Of a stretch of DNA of 60,072 bases, positions 53,301 to 60,072 are shown piece by piece. The stretch covers positions 1 to 60,072 of the forward strand of contig WRAF01000008.1 in the NCBI GenBank assembly GCA_009780325.1. The letters are read 5' to 3'. The notes below the pieces were generated by a model, which did no database searches, had not been told where the DNA came from, and was given only the letters and a program-made list of their open reading frames with translations. Both the position numbers and the translations under genes were made by a program. Source of the stretch: Bacillota bacterium. Its GTDB lineage: Bacteria > Bacillota > Clostridia > Christensenellales > Pumilibacteraceae. Every line of letters starts with the position of its first letter. Positions within the stretch are counted from its first letter, which is position 1.

Positions 53301-53696
53301 ATGACAAAAGAACAACTAATAAAAGATTGTTTGCAATTAGAGGGTAGTTATCTTGACCACCCGTATGGTGAATTTGCCGATGTTATAAAAAATAAATCAG
53401 GCAAGAGTTTTGCTGTTATTGGTATTTTGACTGATAAAGATATTGCATCTATAAAAAAGAATTGCGATTCAAATGTTCTTATAGAAGCTGGCAACATCAA
53501 CATAACAATGAAGTGTCCGCCTGAATTGATTCATCCGTTTAGAGAAAAATATACAGCACTAATTCCTGGTTATTACAGCAATAAAAATCATTGGAATACG
53601 ATAATTCTTAATAAGGATGTTCCGTATGAGGAAGTCTTAAAAATGGTTCAGTTAAGCTATGATTTGGTAGTGTCAAAAGGAAATAAAAATGGTTAA
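53301..53696 (+). CDS. MmcQ/YjbR-like DNA-binding-fold protein
   Basis: 131 residues of the MmcQ/YjbR family: LEGSYLDHPYGEFADVIKNKSGKSFAVIG, MKCPPELIHPFREKYTALIPGYYSNKNHWNTIILN and VPYEEVLKMVQLSYDLV. The fold is CyaY-like; the role in Firmicutes is not established. The next gene starts eight bases inside this one. Confidence 0.87.
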   Translation: MTKEQLIKDCLQLEGSYLDHPYGEFADVIKNKSGKSFAVIGILTDKDIASIKKNCDSNVLIEAGNINITMKCPPELIHPFREKYTALIPGYYSNKNHWNTIILNKDVPYEEVLKMVQLSYDLVVSKGNKNG

Positions 53697-54087
53697 AACA
53701 ACAGTCAAAATTTATGACGAAAAATGTGATGCTGACGCAATATTTGAATTGACGCGAGCAGAAGGCGATTGGACAGATTGCTGCGGCAGCACCGAGAGTG
53801 AGGCTAGATATAGGATTGCATTAAACAAGTGCATAACCTATGTTTTGTATATAGACGGCAAGTGTGCAGGATTTATCCGCGCAAGAGATGACTTTGGTTT
53901 TGGAACATATATTCATGACCTGTTAGTCGGCAAAAATTTTCGAGGCAATTATTATGGTAAAATGTTAATTAATCAAGTTTGTGAAAAAGTAAAAGGCACA
54001 GTTTATGTCATGAGTGATGTTGACGACTACTACAAAAAATGCGGTTATGACCAAATTGAAGGAAGAATCATAACCGTCAAAAAATAA
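53689..54087 (+). CDS. GNAT-family acetyltransferase
   Basis: 132 residues. Acetyl-CoA-dependent N-acetyltransferase fold with CITYVLYIDGKCAGFIRARDD, a pyrophosphate loop YIHDLLVGKNFRGNYYGKMLINQV (the R-G-x-x-x-G/K-region) and MSDVDDYYKKCGYDQIEG. Substrate unknown. Overlaps the MmcQ-like gene by eight bases and is followed 11 bases later by a DUF1801 gene. Confidence 0.85.
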   Translation: MVKTTVKIYDEKCDADAIFELTRAEGDWTDCCGSTESEARYRIALNKCITYVLYIDGKCAGFIRARDDFGFGTYIHDLLVGKNFRGNYYGKMLINQVCEKVKGTVYVMSDVDDYYKKCGYDQIEGRIITVKK

Positions 54088-54098
54088 GGGATTAGACA

Positions 54099-54449
54099 AT
54101 GATTAAAGCAAACACAATTGAAGAATATATTGCTCAGCAGACTGCGGATAGCCAAGCGGTGATAGATAAAATGCGGACCTTAATAAAAGAGTGCGCTCCT
54201 GATGCTGAAGAGAAAATAAGTTTTAGAATGCCCGCATACATGATAGGGAAAAAGGTCATTGTTTATTTTCACACAGCTAAGACACACTTAGGCTTTTATT
54301 CATTGCCAGAGGGGGTTGAAGCATTCAAGGATAAGTTGACGGATTTTAAGACCGCTAAAGGCGTTGTTCAGTTTCCATATAAAAATATTCCTTATGACTT
54401 GATAAAAGAAATTGTTATGCATAGAATGAAGGCAATAACCAACAAGTAG
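54099..54449 (+). CDS. DUF1801 (YdhG/iron chaperone-like) protein
   Basis: 116 residues with the family pattern: EEYIAQQTADSQAVIDKMRTLIKECAPDAEEKISFRMPAYMIGKKVIVYFHTAKTHLGFYSLPEG and VQFPYKNIPYDLIKEIVMHR. Related to B. subtilis YdhG/Fra-type frataxin-like proteins; role in metal handling is proposed for some members only. Last tightly linked gene of the operon. Confidence 0.87.
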   Translation: MIKANTIEEYIAQQTADSQAVIDKMRTLIKECAPDAEEKISFRMPAYMIGKKVIVYFHTAKTHLGFYSLPEGVEAFKDKLTDFKTAKGVVQFPYKNIPYDLIKEIVMHRMKAITNK

Positions 54450-54495
54450 CTGCGGCATTACAAGTTAGTCTATAAGTCTTGGTAAAATTAAAATT

Positions 54496-54942
54496 ATGAA
54501 TTATAGAAAAGCAACAATTAAAGATAAAGAAGTGTTGGCGCATATGATGACGCTGTTGCATGATGAATTGCCATTGCAAGAAGCTCTTGACGAGTATGAA
54601 TATTTTTTAAAGAATGGAGTGTTTTTTGTAGCGTGTGATGGGAATGAAATTGTCGGATATGTTCATGGGGTTATAAGAACAGATTATGTTGAAGGGAGTG
54701 AGCAGTATCAGAATCCCAAAGTTGGCTATATAGAAAGTTTATTTGTTTTGTCAGAATACCGCAAGCAGGGGATTTCACGAAAACTTTGCAAGATGCTAGA
54801 GGATTGGTCTATAGAGCAAGGTGCAGTAGAATTTGCATCTGATGCTTACGCTGATAACACTGATAGTATTGAATTTCATAAAGCAATAGGTTTTGAAGTG
54901 AGCAGACCAATAGTTGGTTTTATAAAGAAGTTAAAAAAATAA
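54496..54942 (+). CDS. GNAT-family acetyltransferase (aminoglycoside acetyltransferase-like)
   Basis: 148 residues, with DKEVLAHMMTLLHDELPLQEALDEYEYFL, FFVACDGNEIVGYVHGVIRTDYVEG, the acetyl-CoA site VGYIESLFVLSEYRKQGISRKLCKMLEDW and SIEFHKAIGFEVSRPIVGF. This resembles the AAC(6')-type subgroup in layout, but sequence alone does not show drug acetylation. A separate -10-like TAAAAT lies seven bases before the ATG, so it may have its own start of transcription. Confidence 0.85.
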   Translation: MNYRKATIKDKEVLAHMMTLLHDELPLQEALDEYEYFLKNGVFFVACDGNEIVGYVHGVIRTDYVEGSEQYQNPKVGYIESLFVLSEYRKQGISRKLCKMLEDWSIEQGAVEFASDAYADNTDSIEFHKAIGFEVSRPIVGFIKKLKK

Positions 54943-55208
54943 TTCTCAATCAACTATAATTTTGTAGCTAGTTCAATATTCTAAACTACCCTCTGAATAA
55001 AATTGATAAAAATTTATAAGATACGATTTTTTCAGTCTTTTTTTGACTGCATCGACACTCTTCTTTGAACATAGTAAAAATATCCTTGCATCACTATATG
55101 AAACGAAGCAAAGTTAAGTTTAGAAAAGCCGAAAAACTGGAGAGGGGTATTTATTAAGTTTTTATTTGGTACTCATCTAAAATTTTTCGTTGTCCATAGA
55201 TAATAATT
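54943..55208. other. Gap between convergent genes
   Basis: AT-rich, 266 bases; no gene and no clear terminator visible. Confidence 0.5.
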
Positions 55209-57614
55209 TTATCCAATTATAAGATTTATCAATCGATCTTTAACAACAATGACTTTTTTTATTTGCTTGCCAACTAAAAGTGCTGTCACCTTTTCATCGA
55301 GTTTAGCCGCCTCTTCAATTTTTGTATTGTCCCAATCAGTGCCAATCATAATTTTAGAGATTATTTTTGAGTTTACTTGAACTGCAATCTCTACTTGTGC
55401 TAATACTAGCTTGCTTTCATCGCAAACAGGATATTTTTCATTAAAGATAGATGTTTTGTGTCCCAATCTCTTCCATAGTTCTTCACAAAAATGCGGGGCA
55501 AAAGGGGCTAATAATTTGACTAAATTGAATGTTGTATCACGCAGAGTATCTAATTTATCATTAAATTTATACATTGCATTGACTAATTCCATGATTCTAG
55601 CAATAGCCGTATTAAATGAAAAATTTTCAATGTCCTTATTGGCATTTTTTATTGTATAGTTTAAGGTATATTCTAATTCAGATGATAGAGTGTCGCCACT
55701 AGGTGATGCAGAAATTACCATATCAACCAGCCTCTCAACCCTATCCAAAAATTTGGCAATTGATTTGATTCCTTCGTCATTCCAAGGACCTCCTTCTATA
55801 TAAGAAAATGCAAAACATAAATACATTCTTAAAACATCTGCTCCATATTCATCAATATATTTATCTGGGTTGACTATATTGCCTTTTGACTTCGACATTT
55901 TTTCACCATCAGGACCTAAAATCAATCCTTGATGTACTAAAGATTTGAATGGCTCATTAAAATTTATTAAACCTATATCACGCATGGCTTTTGTAAAAAA
56001 TCTAGCATATAATAAATGCATGCAAGCATGCTCTGCGCCGCCTATATATTTATCTACAGGAAGCATTTGATTAATCAATTCACTATTGAAAGCTTTCTTT
56101 TTGTTGTTTACATCGGGGTATCTTAAAAAATACCAGCTAGAACATACAAAAGTATCAAGCGTATCAGCGTCTCTTTTAGCTGCGCCGCCGCATTTAGGGC
56201 ATTCTATATTAATAAAATTGTTATGATAAGACAGGGGAGAATTTGCTCTTTGTTTTAAGTCTACATCATAAGGCAATTCAACTGGTAAATCTTTATTTTT
56301 AAGCGGAACAGCGCCGCATTTATCGCAATGCACAATAGGGATAGGGCAGCCCCAATATCTTTGCCTTGATATTGACCAGTCTCTTAATCTATAATTTATT
56401 TTTTGTCCGCCAAAGCCGTCTTTTTTTAAAAGTTCTGCAATTTTTGTTCTTGCCGCATCACTGCCCAATCCATCAAATTCATTGCTATTAATCAATATTC
56501 CATCATCCACAAAAGGCAATTCTCCGCCCTCTATTACTTTTTTAATATTCAAGTCATATTTTTTAGCAAAATCATAATCTCTTTTATCATGTGCAGGAAC
56601 TCCCATAACTGCACCTGTGCCATAGCTATATAAGCAGTAATCAGCAATATAGATTGGGATTTTTTCATTTGTGAATGGATGTATACAATAACTGCCTACA
56701 AAAACACCTGTTTTATCACCTTTATTTTCTTGCCGCTCGATGTCACTTAACTTAGCTGTGCTACCTTTATACTCTTTGACTTGTTTAATTTTATCTTGGG
56801 TTGTGATTATGTCTACCAAAGGATGCTCAGGTGCAAGTACTATATAGCTTACACCAAAAAGAGTGTCTGCTCTAGTAGTAAAGATTTTAATTGTTTGGTC
56901 TTTATTTGATTTAATATCTATATTAAACCCTATTTCACATCCAATAGATTTGCCAATCCAATTTCTTTGCATTGCTTTTGTTTTTTCTGGCCAATCAATC
57001 GTGTCTAATCCGCTTAATAATTCTTCTGCATAATCAGTTATCTTAAAAAACCATTGCCGCATGTTTTTCTTTATTACGACACTATCGCATCTTTCGCATG
57101 CTCCGTCTTTGACCTGTTCATTAGCTATAGCGGTATTGCATGATGTGCAAAAATTGACAGGTGCATCCTTTTGATATACCAAACCTTTTTTGTAAAAATG
57201 CAAAAATATTTCTTGAGTAAATTTATAATAGCTTGGATCAGAAGTAACTATTTCATAATCCCAATCATACATGCATCCTAAAGCCTTCAATTGCTCTTGC
57301 ATTTTTGTTATATTAGAATTTATACTGTCTTTAGGATGAATACCTGTTTTTATTGCATAATTTTCAGCAGGCAAACCAAAAGAATCAAACCCCATAGGCT
57401 GAAAAACATTGTATCCTTGCATTTTTTTATGTCTGGCAAATGTATCACTTGGTGCAAAATTATAAGTATGTCCAATGTGCAAGTTTGCACCAGATGGGTA
57501 TGAGAACATTTCTAAAACATAATATTTTTGTGACAAGTTTTTTTTGTCAAACTTGTCATTTTTTAGTTTTAGCCATTTATTTTGCCACTTTTTTTCTATT
57601 TGTTTATGATTCAT
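55209..57614 (-). CDS. leuS: Leucyl-tRNA synthetase
   Basis: 801 residues, normal bacterial length. It charges tRNA-Leu. HIGHTYNF (about residue 46) and EKMSKSKGN (about 570) are the class I signature motifs; a zinc-type CTSCNTAIANEQVKDGACERC stretch (about 150-175) and the editing domain (TTRADTLFGVSY ... GVPAHDKRDYDFA) are present, with WPEKTKAMQRNWIGKS before the editing insert. The start codon lies seven bases after the -10 box of a TTGACA promoter, with no ribosome binding site, so the mRNA should be leaderless. Confidence 0.97.
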   Translation of the reverse strand: MNHKQIEKKWQNKWLKLKNDKFDKKNLSQKYYVLEMFSYPSGANLHIGHTYNFAPSDTFARHKKMQGYNVFQPMGFDSFGLPAENYAIKTGIHPKDSINSNITKMQEQLKALGCMYDWDYEIVTSDPSYYKFTQEIFLHFYKKGLVYQKDAPVNFCTSCNTAIANEQVKDGACERCDSVVIKKNMRQWFFKITDYAEELLSGLDTIDWPEKTKAMQRNWIGKSIGCEIGFNIDIKSNKDQTIKIFTTRADTLFGVSYIVLAPEHPLVDIITTQDKIKQVKEYKGSTAKLSDIERQENKGDKTGVFVGSYCIHPFTNEKIPIYIADYCLYSYGTGAVMGVPAHDKRDYDFAKKYDLNIKKVIEGGELPFVDDGILINSNEFDGLGSDAARTKIAELLKKDGFGGQKINYRLRDWSISRQRYWGCPIPIVHCDKCGAVPLKNKDLPVELPYDVDLKQRANSPLSYHNNFINIECPKCGGAAKRDADTLDTFVCSSWYFLRYPDVNNKKKAFNSELINQMLPVDKYIGGAEHACMHLLYARFFTKAMRDIGLINFNEPFKSLVHQGLILGPDGEKMSKSKGNIVNPDKYIDEYGADVLRMYLCFAFSYIEGGPWNDEGIKSIAKFLDRVERLVDMVISASPSGDTLSSELEYTLNYTIKNANKDIENFSFNTAIARIMELVNAMYKFNDKLDTLRDTTFNLVKLLAPFAPHFCEELWKRLGHKTSIFNEKYPVCDESKLVLAQVEIAVQVNSKIISKIMIGTDWDNTKIEEAAKLDEKVTALLVGKQIKKVIVVKDRLINLIIG

Positions 57615-57621
57615 AATAATT

Positions 57622-57650
57622 AGTGTATAATTTTATTGTTAAATTGTCAA
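57622..57650 (-). promoter_or_regulatory. Promoter of leuS
   Basis: On the minus strand TTGACA (57650-57645), 17-base spacer, TACACT (57627-57622), then seven bases to the ATG at 57614. The overlapping plus-strand TTGTCA (57644-57649) with TAAAAT at 57667-57672 may serve the M23 gene in the other direction. Confidence 0.6.
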
Positions 57651-57675
57651 CATAAAAAATGACGGTTAAAATAAT

Positions 57676-58731
57676 ATGTCTAAATTTAATTGGAAAAATC
57701 TTATAATAATTTTATGCATAACATTATCAATAGTGTTTATTTTATTGTTGATTAAAATAAATACTATATATGCTGATGGCTTTGAGGAAAATATTAAAAT
57801 CATAGCTTGCTATGAAGAAACTTTAGAAGAAAAAAAAGATTTTATTAAGTGGATAGATTTTAAAGTGGATTCTAAATCACTTAAAGCAGTATTAAAATTT
57901 TGTCAAGAATATAGGCAAAAAGGTGTTGAATTGGATTATAGTCAAATTTTAGCATATTTGACTATAAAAAATTCTAATAAATTTTCTTTATCATCTACTG
58001 AAGCTAATTTAAAAAAATTGCGCATTCATTTAGATGGCGGCGGTACTATTGATGATATATATCAAGACAATAAATACTATCAAAGAAATTTAGAGAGCTA
58101 TAAAGCAATATTTGATGGAATAGTCGGAGATTTTAGAAAAGGTCAACTAGAAGATGGTGAATATAATATTAAAGATGATATTGAATATGGTATAAAAGCT
58201 TTTTTTCCTATAGCTTATGGTTTTGATTTTACTCATTATGATGACTTTGGGGCTAATAGGTCCTATGGATATAAAAGGCGGCACTTAGGTCATGACTTTA
58301 TGGGACAGGTAGGCACTCCTATTGTTGCAATTGAAGGAGGAGTTGTGACTGAATTAGGTTGGAATAAATATGGCGGATGGCGGATAGGAATTAAATCATT
58401 TGACCAAAAAAGATATTATTATTATGCACATTTAAGAAAAGATAAACCTTTTATAGCTGATTTGAGTTTAGGGGACAAAGTGCTGGCGGGGCAAGTGATA
58501 GGGTATTTGGGTCACACAGGATATTCTGATAAAGAGAATACTAATTTAAAAACAGGCAGCCCTCATTTACATCTAGGGCTGCAAATAATTTTTGATAAAT
58601 CGCAAGAAAAAGGGAGCGGTGAAATTTGGATTGATTTGTATGGAATTTGTAATTTTTTAATTGGTGAACGGGCTAAAGTGATAAGAGATAATAATACAAA
58701 AGAATGGATGTCTTTGAGTATAAAAACTTAA
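57676..58731 (+). CDS. M23-family (LytM-like) cell wall metallopeptidase
   Basis: 351 residues with an N-terminal membrane anchor or signal (about residues 7-27), a middle helical region of about 170 residues, and a C-terminal M23 domain: the zinc ligands are in RHLGHDFMG (H...D) and SPHLHLGLQI (HxH), with YAHL between them. It would cut peptidoglycan cross-links outside the cell or, in a spore former, in the forespore space (SpoIIQ-like role is possible but not shown). Start at 57676 is near a -10-like TAAAAT; no ribosome binding site is seen. Confidence 0.9.
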   Translation: MSKFNWKNLIIILCITLSIVFILLLIKINTIYADGFEENIKIIACYEETLEEKKDFIKWIDFKVDSKSLKAVLKFCQEYRQKGVELDYSQILAYLTIKNSNKFSLSSTEANLKKLRIHLDGGGTIDDIYQDNKYYQRNLESYKAIFDGIVGDFRKGQLEDGEYNIKDDIEYGIKAFFPIAYGFDFTHYDDFGANRSYGYKRRHLGHDFMGQVGTPIVAIEGGVVTELGWNKYGGWRIGIKSFDQKRYYYYAHLRKDKPFIADLSLGDKVLAGQVIGYLGHTGYSDKENTNLKTGSPHLHLGLQIIFDKSQEKGSGEIWIDLYGICNFLIGERAKVIRDNNTKEWMSLSIKT

Positions 58732-58801
58732 AAGCAAAATTTTTTTAGCTGTCATTTATCTATTTAATATATTTTTGTTTCAATATTTTTTTACTGCTGC
58801 T

Positions 58802-59782
58802 CTATACTATCCCATCTTCATCCCAATATACCTTATCAATTCGTCCTGCCAGCATTTTTTTACTTTCCAGCATACTATGAATATATCGATTAAGTGTAAA
58901 TCCTGCGCTTTTGTGCCCTAAAACTTCACTTACTGTTTTAATATCCGCCCCTAGTTCTATTGCTTTAGTTGCAAAAGTATGCCTTAATGTGTGGAAACTT
59001 CCATAATTTATTTCACACTTTTTTAAGATAGCTTTAAATGCATATTGATATGAATGTGTAGGAATTCGTTTTCCGTCCAGTCTTGCTACAATAAACTTAG
59101 ACAGACTGTCTTTTTTATGTTCTCTTAATAATTCTAACAGTCCATCAGGCAGGACAACTGTTCTGTAGCTGGATTTAGATTTTGGAGTGCAGTATATAAA
59201 ATCATAACTGCTGTCAGCGTCACTTTCTATCTTGCAATAATAAGCGCTTGACTGAATCTTGATTAATCCTTTTTCAAAATTCACATCATTCCACTGCAAT
59301 GCAAGCACTTCGCCTAATCTCAATCCTGTGTATAATGCAATTAATATTCCCACATCTTGCTTTCGCCCCCGAGTATAGCAATATTCAACAATTTTTCTTT
59401 GAGCATCTTTATCAAAAGCGGTTGCAATATCTATATTATTATGCAAGTCTGCTTTATAATGTTTTCCAATTAACCGCTTTACCTTAATCATCAAATTCAC
59501 ATCTATCAAACCTTCAGCATACTCCACCACTAAATTTAAAATTCTCTCAATTAATCGCAATGAAGAAGGAGATAATCCTAGTTTATTTTTTTCATTTCCT
59601 TTAGTGGCTGCAAATTCAAAAAAATCCCGCAGCTTATATTTATCAATATCTTTAATTTCAAATGCACCTAAATGCTTTGAAATATGTCGCCTAACTATAC
59701 TTTCGTAAGTAACAAAAGTCCTAGGTTTAACATTGCTTTTTGTGGCAATCAGCCATTCATCTAATAGTTTTTTAAACATCAT
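58802..59782 (-). CDS. Tyrosine recombinase (phage/transposon-type integrase)
   Basis: 326 residues. The N-terminal SAM-like DNA-binding domain (KPRTFVTYESIVRRHISKHLGAFEIKDI) is followed by the catalytic domain with Arg in ALYTGLRLGEVLALQW, HTLRHTFATKA, GHKS and the nucleophile Tyr in TLNRYIHS. It lacks the extra N-terminal arm-binding domain (about 60 residues) of Tn916-type integrases. AAGGAG precedes the ATG. No excisionase or other phage gene is next to it, so it may be the edge of an element lying outside the window or an orphan. Confidence 0.92.
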   Translation of the reverse strand: MMFKKLLDEWLIATKSNVKPRTFVTYESIVRRHISKHLGAFEIKDIDKYKLRDFFEFAATKGNEKNKLGLSPSSLRLIERILNLVVEYAEGLIDVNLMIKVKRLIGKHYKADLHNNIDIATAFDKDAQRKIVEYCYTRGRKQDVGILIALYTGLRLGEVLALQWNDVNFEKGLIKIQSSAYYCKIESDADSSYDFIYCTPKSKSSYRTVVLPDGLLELLREHKKDSLSKFIVARLDGKRIPTHSYQYAFKAILKKCEINYGSFHTLRHTFATKAIELGADIKTVSEVLGHKSAGFTLNRYIHSMLESKKMLAGRIDKVYWDEDGIV

Positions 59783-60041
59783 AAGTAAAATAACTCCTTA
59801 ATAATAATTATATTTAACCAAGCTCACAAGGTCAAATTTTAATATAGCTGTGTGAAAAATATTTTACATGTGCCACATAAAAAATATATTTATAATTGTT
59901 GCCCATAACAGCAGAGTTAAACTCATTATAATGCAAAATATTGCAGCGGATTACCCAATTACAACAAAAAAATGGGTACAAAAATCGTATTCACAAAAAA
60001 ATCGCCTATCAAAGCGATTGTATTAAAAATCATTAAAAAAC

Positions 60042-60070
60042 TTTGTATTTAATTACTAGTTAAATACAAA
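60042..60070 (-). terminator. Hairpin at the window end
   Basis: An 11-bp perfect stem (60042-60052 with 60060-60070, arm TTTGTATTTAA). On the minus strand it is followed by G and six Ts, so it would end a transcript coming from the right. The remaining bases 59783-60041 hold only a short AATCGC/GCGATT hairpin. Confidence 0.7.
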
Positions 60071-60072
60071 AA

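Overview
The window is chromosomal DNA from an AT-rich, spore-forming Firmicute, most likely an uncultured Clostridia-type lineage. The evidence is a SpoVA trio (spoVAC-spoVAD-spoVAE), a Firmicute-order ffh-rpsP-khpA-rimM-trmD cluster, Gram-positive lipoprotein signals, tmRNA, low G+C, and standard code use (UGA is a normal stop). No species can be named from the sequence alone.

Layout. 1-1.1 kb: the start of a membrane protein leaving the window and a decayed deoxyribosyltransferase-like gene. 1.2-4.7 kb: the translation/secretion operon ffh to trmD. 4.9-8.3 kb, minus strand: yedF, a DUF3343 gene and a cysteine-desulfurase-like gene (the trio seen with selenium-dependent hydroxylases), then a TDT transporter and a C_GCAxxG_C_C protein. 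8.7-15.6 kb: an ABC exporter operon whose first gene joins a YwaF-like membrane domain to an ABC ATPase, ending in a large lipoprotein. 15.7-24 kb: metabolic, redox and membrane genes plus a broken LRR/InlB/RCC1 lipoprotein. 24-29.2 kb: tRNA-Tyr, tRNA-Thr, superoxide dismutase, the spoVA genes, an unknown gene with a perfect promoter, and tmRNA. 29.3-35 kb: a row of secreted beta-repeat lipoproteins (InlB/propeller, RCC1, a novel repeat family), two of them frameshifted. 35.3-37.7 kb: tRNA-Ser followed by an integrated rolling-circle element with a CRESS-type Rep, a stem-loop origin and a DNA methyltransferase. 37.7-46.7 kb: two inverted paralogous ABC/FtsX modules around a broken lipoprotein gene and a large serine recombinase. 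47-51.4 kb: a sigma-like factor, an Fn3-like lipoprotein between two copies of an intergenic repeat, a nonsense-broken membrane gene, DUF3781 and a Cys-rich protein. 51.5-55 kb: an operon of eight small stress/detoxification-type genes. 55.2-60 kb: leuS, an M23 peptidase and a tyrosine integrase.

Three themes stand out. (1) A CRESS-type replicon is lodged in a bacterial chromosome, with a nonanucleotide stem-loop 65 bp upstream of rep. (2) Several surface lipoprotein genes are broken by short repeat-length changes (perfect tandem duplications of 7, 11 and 11 bp, and possibly one AT unit); removing one copy restores each reading frame exactly, which suggests phase variation or recent slippage. 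(3) At least seven genes have consensus -35/-10 boxes placed so that the start codon lies 6-9 nt after the -10 box with no ribosome binding site, which predicts leaderless mRNAs. Two families of intergenic repeats next to lipoprotein genes, one with a conserved fold, look undescribed.
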